Shown here: piece after piece, positions 24,801-36,800 of the stretch
How positions within the stretch are numbered: the first letter of the stretch is position 1
How the letters are laid out: each line of letters begins with the position of its first letter
Assembly (NCBI RefSeq): GCF_000003605.2
Contig: NW_003142306.1
Coordinates: forward strand, 675,451-719,055
DNA: 43,605 bases
Direction of reading: 5' to 3'
DNA from: Saccoglossus kowalevskii
Lineage: Eukaryota > Hemichordata > Enteropneusta > Harrimaniidae
Notes under the pieces: generated by a model
Seen by the model: only the letters and a program-made list of their open reading frames with translations
Told to the model about the DNA's origin: nothing
The model's database searches: none
Program-made: the position numbers and the translations under genes

Positions 24801-27800
24801 TATCCCCATTAAAGCGAAAATAGTACAAATTATATTGTAATAGTTTTGTTGCTGACTTGATGACATTGTTAGAATAAAAATACTGATGCTATTGTATCTA
24901 TTTATTACAAGAAGGCATATCCTCCGCGACAAACCTCGTGATCTGAAGACATCACTTTACGTAAATGTAGTTATGATATAACTACCTTATATAAACTCTT
25001 ACATATAAGTTGTTATGGCTTCTTCGGAATACACAAGTAGTACAGCCAAACAATAGTGGACGAATGTGTCGTTTCAATGATTGTTGTTATGTATTATTCA
25101 CAAATAGGTAATCGTTGGCGGAGTGATCTGCGTTGTGGTCCTGGTTTTGATGCACCGGATGGACAAACTGCACTCTGTGACCCGGAAGGAGAATCACCTT
25201 GTTGCTCCGCTAAAGGAAGATGTGGAATAGGATCTGAAAATTGTGACTGTCCGAATTGCAATGATTATAGAATTGCATCGCCAGGTAATTAGTTAATGTA
25301 TATTATAAACTTACATAGTTTTACGAGTTGATCGTTGTTGCTGGTAAGCAAATTGAAATAAATGTTGAAATTGTATGGAAATTGATCAAGCACGGCGGTA
25401 AACTTTATGTAAATGCAGACATGTTTATTGGTTAAAGCGGGAGGGTCGTCACCTGCGCACGCGCGAGAATTGAGTCCCACGCGACGATAACAGCATACGC
25501 TAAAAACGCAAAGGTTCATGGGTAGACGCTTGTTTGTAAATAATGACACGCTATGGGCATCTGACGCATGCGCAGGTGACGACTTAAGCTCTCGAGAGCT
25601 GAATGTATGAGAAGATCCAAAATGTCTGTTCAGCGTTTTTTCAAGCCTAGTGTTGTATCTTTCTCCCTCAATTTGAGACTGAAACGAGTATGCATGCAAT
25701 AATTCAGCTGTTCTCATGTTTTAATTTTTTTGTCATCTGAGGACATGCTCCATGCTTTCCCCCTGAGTGGGAGATTGAGTGGGAGGAGGGCGCTGTCTCT
25801 CTTACTTTCCCGCATAGCTACAATATGAGTTTTTCGTGCTCCGCGAATTATGTCTTCTACGGACCTGAAAGCATCATATGTATCCAGGGTCGTTGGAATG
25901 ACGACGTTCCACTGTGTCTTGGTAGGAAACCTCAAAAGGACTCCCGTGTTGCACTTACATGTATATGTCAGTTCAGTGAACTATAGTGCTATAGGCTATA
26001 AAGCTGTGTGTGGTATTTTTAATTTTACTTAGAGACGAAGCACTTCTGTTGCACCAAACTAACATAGGTTGTACACTAAAATGGCGGCGATCGTCACGCT
26101 GCGTCCTGTTTGATATGGGACCCATAGTGACGTGCACAACGCGTGTAAAATACATTTTTTTGTTTACGTGAAATTCGAACACGTACTGCGCGACGACTTT
26201 TTGCTTGAGTCGCTACCCATTTACAAAGAACAGTATTTGCTATTAACAGATAATAATTGATCAAAGCATTATCTATGATGTGAACATTGTCCTGGTTTTG
26301 CCCCCGAAATCCATTTTCTACTGCCCATGCGTCGACTGTTCCAAATATAATTGTTACATACGTCAGGGAAACAGTGATGGCGGTAGAATTGAACACTAAT
26401 TGGGGGGTCAAAACAAGTCTCTCTCTCTCGCTCTCAGCGAGATCTCCGTATCCATTTGTGAATGAGGTCTATTTATGCTACAGAAGTATTTCGTCCTTAA
26501 GGGAATAATGTACTGGAAATGTAACTAGGGATACGTAACTTTTCTAAAACCATATATCAGTGTGGATCACGCGATGTTTATTATAACTCGTTCACCAGGA
26601 GTCTAAAATGTTGTCTTGCATGATCTTTGACGGATATCTTCTTCTATTCTTATGTGAGTTGCATGTCCCTAGTTACCAGCCCATTACTAATTAAAATGTT
26701 TAATGTCGTAGACCATGTGAACTAAATGTTGTTGTATAAAGTAGTTCCATTACAGTATTAATTGACACATAGCACAATACATGAACTAACTGCATTATAT
26801 GAAAAGATTGCCAAACTACTTTGTAAGAGAATAGACAATTATGATCCATACAAATAACGTACTTGGTGTTGCAGTACTTTAGGAAAATTTACAGTTCTTG
26901 TCATTAGAATGATGTATTGGAATGTACTGATGAAAGAAGCAAGGTTATCACAATCCAGTTTAGAAATGTTATTCAAAATCTCCAAAACGTTTGGGGTTGA
27001 GTTATTTGTACTCATTCTATGAAACAGGGCATTGCTTTTATTTTGAAACGTTGTATTTACAACTTTGCCAGTGGTTTGAAGATGCCTGTGACCATATAAG
27101 GTCTGGCATATCAAAAACAAAATTGCATGCATAAATTAAATTCACGCATGCGTAGACGTGTGTAAACACACAATATTTAGTAAATGTGTCACGCAATGCA
27201 TGGCATGTGCTTAAGTTACTGTGTCACGTGGTTTTGGTGATAATTGCAATTGACCACTCCATCAATGTTTAGAACTATATCCACCAATCAGAATATAGTA
27301 TATTGACACGTAATTTACCCTTGACATGATGTAAACCAAATTCCAGTAATGAATGGCTTTCTTTATTACTCCTGTACCTGTTTATGTCCAAAAGATAACA
27401 ATAACACTACAACAGCGCCGCCAAGAGCTTCGTCATTATCCCTAATAACACCAAGGATCTCAAAAGTATGCGGCCAGCCCAAAATTCCAGATCACAGCAA
27501 ATTTGCGGAAAAATACATGTTTCCGATGAAATCTGGTAAAATACAAATAGAATGTGAAGACGGATTCACGTTGAATGGAAGTGGGAGCTACGTATGTAGT
27601 GGAGCAGGTTGGATTTCAGATAATGATATATCTTGTAATGGTGAGTGTTGGTGAGGCAATGCAACCACCACTCTTGTTTACTGGCATTACTCTATTTAGT
27701 GTAGTTAGTGCATAATTCCTCTCCTTTCTCGACGTGTCTTTGTATCTGTCAGTGTCTTCATTTATTGTTGGTTTATTTACTATCTTGCTATTGTCTATGT

Positions 27801-30800
27801 AATTGGTGTTTCGTCAATAAATACAGCAATCTCTTATACCACTCATTTTGTCTTCATTTGTGTTTCTTCTTATGCGTGGTCAAGTAAAACCTCAGACAAC
27901 TAATAAAATTAGTTGTCTGTGGTCAAACAAAGTAGGTATACACCTTTCCTATTAATCGCGCCCTCTAGTGACAGACCGCTTCCGTGACGTCAAAATGACA
28001 TTCGTTCAAATAGTTCACAGTGTTTGGTTGTGTAGTCGTTTTTCATCTAGAATATTATAATATCTTCCAAAAACATAATTTTAATTTGATGGGATATTAC
28101 AGATCAGAACGATTAGAACGGCCTCCGTGTCATTTATTTACGTCATATAAACGACCCTTAACTTGAGGGCGTGGTTTATTGGTAGGGGTATAGAAGAACA
28201 AGAAAACCTTTATAGTGTTAACTCAATCTTAATTTCGTGTGATAAATGCTATGTGTATAAATTTTATTCCGCATAATTGAAAATACAAAAGATTACGAAA
28301 ACACATTTTCGTATTCTTAGTTTGACATATTTTACATCACATTCAAATTGTCATTTGTGTATATGTTATCGCATTCACTATGCATTTAACAATAAGTTGA
28401 AGGCAATAACACATTCGGGGTAATATACAGAAAACGCAGATTGTGTCAATGGAACAACGCTTATCTTTATTTATTTTATCTATAATATAAAGTTTTGCTT
28501 TTACAATCTGTCCAAAATATCTTGTATTACATCTGTATGACTAATCAATATCCTGAAATAAAATAAGTTCGATCAATATATACATATGATGACTTACACA
28601 ATTAATATATACATATGATGACTTACACAATTAATATATACATATGAAGACTTACACAATCAATATATACATATGAAGACTTACACAATCAATATACACA
28701 TATGAAGACTTACACAATCAATTAATACATATGAAGACTTACACAATCAATATATACATATGAAGACTTACAAAATTATTATATATATATATGAAGACTT
28801 ACACAATCAATATTCACATATGAAGACTTACACAATCAATATACACATATGAAGACTTACACAATCAGTATACACATATGAAGACTTACACAATCAATAT
28901 ATACATATGACGACTTACACAATCAATATACACATATGAAGACTTACACAATCAATATACACATATGAAGACTTACACAATCAATTAATACATATGAAGA
29001 CTTACACAATCAATATATACATATGAAGACTTACAAAATCAATATATATCTATGAAGACTTACACAATTAATATATACATATGAAGCCTTACACAATCAA
29101 TATACACATATGAAGACTTACACAATCAATATATACAGATGAAGACTTTATATGGCACATGAGATAAATCAGTTCAGATTGTACAGTGTTGCCATATTAG
29201 TGGAATTCACATGCTCAAATTCATTTAAAAAATCAGATTTATTCCCGTTGATGTTGTGAAATTACCAATGCACATAAACGTTGGTGTCAGGAACCCCAAG
29301 TGTGTTGAATATCATGCCACGTAAGTTTGGGAAACGTAGAATCTTTTCTTCAAAAACGTTTTTTTTTTATATATTGACAGCTATTTGCTTTATGCCGAGT
29401 AAACCTGCGCATGGTGAAATTATTTCCACAATACCTGCTGATATTGGTGATTATACGGTAATATCATTCTCTTGTGATGAGGGATTCGTCATCAATGGAA
29501 GTGCTGATATCACGTGCATGAAAGGAAAATGGGATACGGGTATCCCAGAATGCATTGGTAAATTATTCTTCCTAGTGTAATAATCACAATAATAATCATA
29601 TCACAATCACACACAGCCGTGTTGACTCACCCTTATTGGTTACCAGGATACAATACATACATTCGATCACGGAACCTCTTTTAAGGTCTAGCTTATATAA
29701 ACAATTGGAAACTTGTGTTTTTCAGATACTGATGAATGCTTTGATGTAAGTGACCGATGCAGTCCACACATACGTCATGAGAAATGTAGCAACACTGTGG
29801 GTAGTTATTCATGCATCTGCTCAGATGGTTATACATTGAAAGAAGGAGTGTGTTCGCCACGGCCAACTGTACAAGGAGAGTGGTGCAAAAATGAAGGTAC
29901 GTTGATATCATTTGTGACTGCGACACATTCATCCAGGGTCTCTTATAATTTGTTCTCCCTGGATATATGTAAATTTCCCCTATGTCAAGTGATGCTATGA
30001 TTCGATGATCTAGGATTTTGGTTCACTTCATACAACCAAACCTGAAATAGTCGTACGAATTTGACATGAAAAGATCAAAACAACAAAGTACATTAATCCA
30101 CCTGTCTCTTAAAAAGTAATTGTACCAGTGAAGCCACAATTTGTTTTCTTTTCATTTACAACAGATGTTCTATTTCTGAGATGTCCCGATGAATATGGGG
30201 CTAACGGGAATTTGATCTGGGAAGAAATCAATGCAAACTGTACAACTGAATGGCTTCCCTGCCCACGCAATACTATTGGTAAGTTTGTCATGTGGTTTTT
30301 GAGAAGTGTCGCATCCATGTTTCTTATAGGTCGCGCCCTCTAGCGACAGAACGCACATGTGCCTCCAAAATGACCCATAAGATTGAAGGCAACATCGTTC
30401 AAATCGATAGGTGTGTTTGGTTGTGTATTCCCACGTGATCTAAAATGTAGTCAAATCTCTCAAAAATATAATCTTTATTAATGAACAACTACAGATCAAA
30501 ACGATATCGCCGCCGTGAATTACATTCGTCTCAGCCATTGACGTCATAAAATCACTTCGTCGTTAGAGGGTGCTAGTCATATGAAGGGTGCATAGTAATA
30601 CTCTGTTTATGTTATTTTGTTGTATACATAACCAATAACTGCCCATTTAAAAGTTGTTCAAATTGTCACGTGTTCTGTGTTGTTGTGAAAATCGGCTTCA
30701 GTTTAAGGTCTGGTAGGACATGAATAATGTGGGTTTGTTGTCGAGTCACATCAACAACATTTAGAGAATTATTTATAAAGTGCGTGTTTTGGAACAAAAA

Positions 30801-33800
30801 AGGAAACTTTTTTGTTTTATTTTGATTGGTGAAATACAGGATAATATTTTTATTGTATGAACAGGATTGGACGTAAATATATGTGAGTTTGTGCAATCAT
30901 TTTTAAAATGATTAAAATTATGATCATGATTAAAATATGTTAGACCATATACAATTGTCATAATGCGACCGGTTAGATTTACATCATCAGCTACCTGTTC
31001 ATATTAATGCATGGCAATAGAATGTTTACTCTGTATAATTATGTTATTAATTGATTAATTATTATTTATTAGGTTTTATGAGACGATACTGTGACATGTT
31101 TGGTAGTTGGTTACCCCCTGATACAACTGGCTGTGTGTCTAAACGTATATTGTCAATGTTCGATAAGGTGAATACTAAGAGCTAATAAACAAGCTTGTTA
31201 TGTGTCTCGTATGTTCTAAATTGGTTATATCAATGATTGATGAGACGAGAATATTTTTCATTCTTTTATCTTTCCACGAACATATGTACGATGCTCTCTT
31301 GTTTTTGAAAGCACGTCTCGGTATGCTTTTTCAATGGAAGTTATATACACGACCGAAATATTGTACAATGAATAAACACGTGTTAAATGTCAAACTATTA
31401 TTGTGTATTCCATAGTTACCTGACATAGCAGACGTCCAATCCGTTGATGATTTGATGACGTCACTGGGCAGTGTTACGAAAAAAGGCAGTGTATCTGTGT
31501 CTGGTGACCTCCTAGCTGCAAGTGAACTCATTATGCAAATTATGTGGAAACGTCCATTATTGTTACCGGGTCAAGAAGACGAGAAATCAGCTTTGTTAAA
31601 GGTATAACTATTCTGATATTTTAAGTGGTTGTGGTAAATATGATGTAGTTTTAGATATTGCTGAAATATTGTCATTTTTTTTTCTTACAAACCACAATAC
31701 CTTATAAATTGTTGCAGTGGCCGGACCTTATTACAATAAAAAAAAACTCTTCAATGTTTGGCTAAAATTGTTATGATGAAATCAGTTTATTTTTGATAGA
31801 AGCTAGTATTGCCTGAAGTATAATACATATAATCTATGAAAATATGAAGTTTTAATTTTTATTTTTTTTTACTTATAAAATTAATTCAAATACAAAAAAA
31901 CAGAATTAGTATCGAACTTTTCTCCCTTCATTGTATTAACTTTTACAAACTAATAATATAATATTATTGTATTTGTACACAATGTCCACAAGGATATACA
32001 ATTGTGCATGATACTAAGTTATAGTATTAAACAGTCATACACTTGACAAGCTGCTACATATTATTGGGTTGTTGTGCCTAGCTGTGAATATAACCATGTG
32101 AACTGATGTTTTACAGAACGTGTTCAGAGTGGCTGGTTCGTTTCTTGATGATACTCAATTCAGTATGTGGGAAAACGTGTACCAGGTGAGATGAGTATCT
32201 GTTAAACATGAGTTCACTCACTCGTGGCATGTAACTTCTGTCGTTATCAGCAAACAGATACTAATATTCAAATTTATGCTGATTCATTCAATCAGTAAAA
32301 CAGCCTGGCATTCAGCAGACACCCATGTCTTTGTGAAATGACAGCAAGTATAGTCGCAATTTCTATTTAAAACAATGTATATATTAAGTAGGCTGGAGTT
32401 GCGTGGAGTTCAACGATGTTCAGGAAAAATAATGACGATATATCATTATTTCCATACTTTCATTACGGGTTTATTCTAATAAACTAATAGAAAGGTCACC
32501 AGAGAATCTTTGGATTCATAGAAAGTAATCAAATTTACATTTCATCTTTGTTTCGAATTATGTGACAAATGTGTCCAGTATATTGGATGTCATATCCCAT
32601 AATTCTATTCATATCTGCTCATGCTATTTCATATATTGGAGATACTAAATTAAATAAAATTTGAATAAACTTGATTTATGTACTATATCTATAGAATAAA
32701 GGTCCATCACGTGGTGCTGACGATATTGTACTCGGTTTAAAACGATTTATTGATGATATATACGTATACACTAATTGGTCATCAGTGAAGGAACTATCCA
32801 TTGAAACTAACAACATAGGTATGACCATATATAAATATTATGTTTAATGTCGTAATGTTATTATTATATATATAGAGTATGTTTTACGTAAATCTATCGG
32901 AAATAGGTTGTTCAGACACATGTATTATTCCGTTACTGAATTGAATAGTTGAATGAATTTTCAGTTGTTTATTTGTTTGTAATTTGTTTGATTTTGTTGA
33001 TAGCGAGATACGATACCGTATTGCATCTAAAATACTTTTTCATTCTCTTCTGTCATTTTGTATGTTGACCCCTGACCTGCATAATCATGTAATTTGCAAC
33101 AGTGGGCGTGGCGACGTAAGATAATGAAACACTATTTGAAAGTTAGCGATATCTCGGCAATCATTTGAGTCCAAGGTACCTTGACAGTTGGTCTCTTGGT
33201 TGTTTTGTATTTTTGAACTTATACATTCCCTCATACATTGCGAATATAAAATAGTAATTTGGTGTGATATTCGTTGTACTTTAGTGACATAACGTTCCTA
33301 AATTAGTAATTATTCAACATTATTATATTCACCATTCATTTTTTTGCAATTTGGAAGATGATTAATTATGTTTTCTATTCTAATGAATATTTTTAAATAT
33401 TTTTTTCTAGTATTTGAGGCATATCAGATAAATTCTACTAGCGACAAAGTGTTTGACTATCCCAGTGAACTATTACCTTCTCGTAGAAGACGAAGTGTGG
33501 GCAGCATGGGAGGAAATGAAAGTGTAATATACGTTCCTCCAGACGCAATGATATCAAGTGACATAGGTAAAACATTATTATTGTGAGAGTAGTGTTAGAT
33601 GGCTCTGCTTAACAATTGTCTAAATATTGATCTTTGCAATCGTTGAGAACTGGTTTTTTTTCTCATATTCTCTTTCGAGTATAGCAATCGTAGTAAAGCC
33701 AATTTACAATAGTGTCACTCGCACCAAAAACTGATGGGTAACTGTGAACAAAATATGTCACTAATTTTAGCGAGAAAACTAGACTCTTTATTTTTGTATA

Positions 33801-36800
33801 AACTTCATGACTGTTATTAGACTGCAACTTTTATAACGTTATATCGTTTTCGCAGCGTAAACTGTTTATCCTTTTCAGTAATATCATGCGTTAATATCAG
33901 TCGTTCTGTGTGGTGCTTGATGAATATTTTATATCGTAATTATACCACATGACATTTGCGTTCATTTCCAATGAATTCATCGCACTATTATCTATTAAAC
34001 CTATTTTTAATCAAACAAATTTCAGACAAGATGCCTGTTCTGGTTACAGTGGTTTACCGTTCACTTGCCGATATACTTCCACCGACATTCGTAGAGAAAG
34101 AGTGAGTATATTGATCCTGTTTATATTTCGTATTTAGTGATAATGACTGAAACCCATCGTAAATTTGAACTATTTTGTTATTAATTGGCAATTTCTTGCA
34201 ATGATATAGTTAGTATTGGATCCACAAAACTTTTACATATATGTTATAAAGTTAATTTGAAAACATAACTTTAGCCTTAATCTGCTTTTTAACCATTAAC
34301 TTATTAAGTTGAAAGTGTATAGACATCACTATCTCACTAGATGTGGAAGCACGTTCATTTTCATGAACTTACATGGTTAGGTTACAACCATTATACACGA
34401 CATACATTGTAGTATGCTACAATTAATACAACCTAATTTTCACCTTTGTCTATAGGATAGTTGTAAAGAAGTGGATGGGTACCTACCGTACAAATGCAGT
34501 TGCAAACAAGGTCAACTCTGATGTGTTGTCTGCCACTTTGTATCCAGAAAATATCAGACGAACAACAAGGTTCACTACTCCTATTACTATGAAATTCTAT
34601 CATAGGGAGGTAAGAATACAGGGAAAACTTCTTCACATTTTCCAAACAGTATTCCTTCGTGTGTTCCACTTATCGTGTTTTGTGGCCATTATTAAGTTGT
34701 GTTTGGTTGCTATTATAACAGAGCCCACGGTTTATGTGAGCAACCGGCGACCACATGTAAACGTCACACACTGTTCCCAAACTTTGCTTTGTATAGTGTT
34801 ACAAGTGATAATCATCAGAATTGAGGTTTAGTTCCTATATATATTTGTGCCTCCAAGTTAGGTACTTTTTAATGTGTCTGGAACCGGGTCTATAGTTTCA
34901 GCATTCATTACTTTACTTATCCATATAAAAAAGAACTATAGTCTAAGAATATACATATACAATTTTCGCAAAATTGTCTGAAAGAGGTATCCATTTTTGC
35001 ATCTTAGTTCCTCGAATGGTCTGGAGCTCCTGGCAGCAGAATCTATCATGCATTCAGGGTAGTCCCAGGGGTCGACTGGATGAGAACAGTTTTAATTCCA
35101 TCGCCATATATATTACATGTACCTAATTTGCTTATATGTATATACAGAATATACATATATGTTATATACATAACACAGAATGTTACCAATTGACGTTGAT
35201 GCGACTATAGACTCGTGTATTGTTTGACGCCACAGTACTGACAATAAAACTGCTCCTTCTTAATTGAGCCAGTCTCTGTCAGGCTAGGAAAGTTCAATGT
35301 TTACTGACCTTGTGGAAATTCGGCTCAACAAACGTGTTCAATTAGTGATATCAGACACTGTCGCTTATGGAAATTTTTGTTAGTGGTTGTGTGACATTTA
35401 TTAAGACATGTGATAGATCCAAAGGTTTTTGGGACATTTGTATAATAGGCCTAAGTTAATAAATGATTTACAGTTTGTTAATATCGATTTTTTTTACATA
35501 ACAGCCTGGTACTAAACCTGTGTGTGGATTTATGGTATATGGACACACCAATGGGTAAGTTACATAGCTTCAGAATCACGATGTTGTCGTGAAATGTCAA
35601 TAGCCATCATTATTATACATCTGTCGTGCCGTAATTTTGCGGTATTTTACAGGGTATTTTCATCCTACCATATAAAAATGCGAACGTTTTGGATTTCGGC
35701 ATTCCCATGATGTATCGTTGGAAGGAAAAGTTGTATAATAACAAGGTTATTACGAGGACACCTCAAAGTATGCAATCAGACAGTAGGCCGTCGCATCGAC
35801 CTCCGCTGCGCGTCGGTCGATATTCCCGCTGTACTGTCTTCAAGCATACTTCGAGGTATCCTCGTAATAACCTCATATTATATTTATATGTTCATGTCTA
35901 TCTACATGGACAATGTAACTGAAACTAGTCATCTAAACGTTATTTGAACGTTTAAAATTTTGAAATTTTAACATGACGTTCCAGCAAAGGCCAACTGTGA
36001 CGTTGATCGCATACATATCATTCAAAATACTTACTACAAATATAATATCGTACATGAGCCTATGATGAATAGTGTATATTATTATTTTATAATTTGATTG
36101 GTTTCCAGAATATGGAGTAAAGATGGATGCTGGGAACTATTCACTGATTACGATGAAAACTTCACAGTTTGTCAGTGTGATCACCTCACGGAGTTTAGCG
36201 TTGTCATGGAGATATATACAGATGAGGTAATAAACCATCGCTTTTAACGTACTAATGCTGTTTTACATCTGACCAAATAATAATGCATCTCGCAGACTCT
36301 ATATAAGAAAGCGCGTTCTTATCGGTTGCGCGCGATTTAAAGCGCGGTGGTCGTCGCGCAGCGCGTGTTCGAATTTCATGTAAATAAACAATGTATTTTA
36401 CACGCGTTGTATACGTCGCTATGAGTCCCATATCGAACAGAACGCGGCACGACGACTGTCGCGCTTTAAACATAAGGCATATTAATGCTACACTGTTATC
36501 TTTTACAGCTGTACTCACAAAACACTCAGTTATGGTTTATTAAAATTGCTCTTGGAATCGGCATATTTCTCCACTGCGTAACAAGCGCACTTCTACTTTT
36601 ATCTGGGTAACTATTTTATATATATGTATGTAATTATTACGCAATAATATGTAATGTTATGTTATCGTAAGTATTCATGCAATATAACGTAATAATATAA
36701 TTGGTCATTAGTATGTAATCAATGTATAAGTATGTATAGTATAAAATCATGTAATAGTATGTAAATATTGTATCAGTATGTTATCAATGTATTAACATGT

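Noticed and set aside
25714-25935. Minus-strand frame of 73 residues
   Set aside because: It overlaps the + strand sushi exon base for base; the + strand reading has a complete domain and splice sites, and the minus frame has no recognisable feature.
28573-29148. CRISPR-like array of regular repeats
   Set aside because: The 29-base units are directly tandem without unique spacers, and the context is an animal intron; it is a minisatellite.
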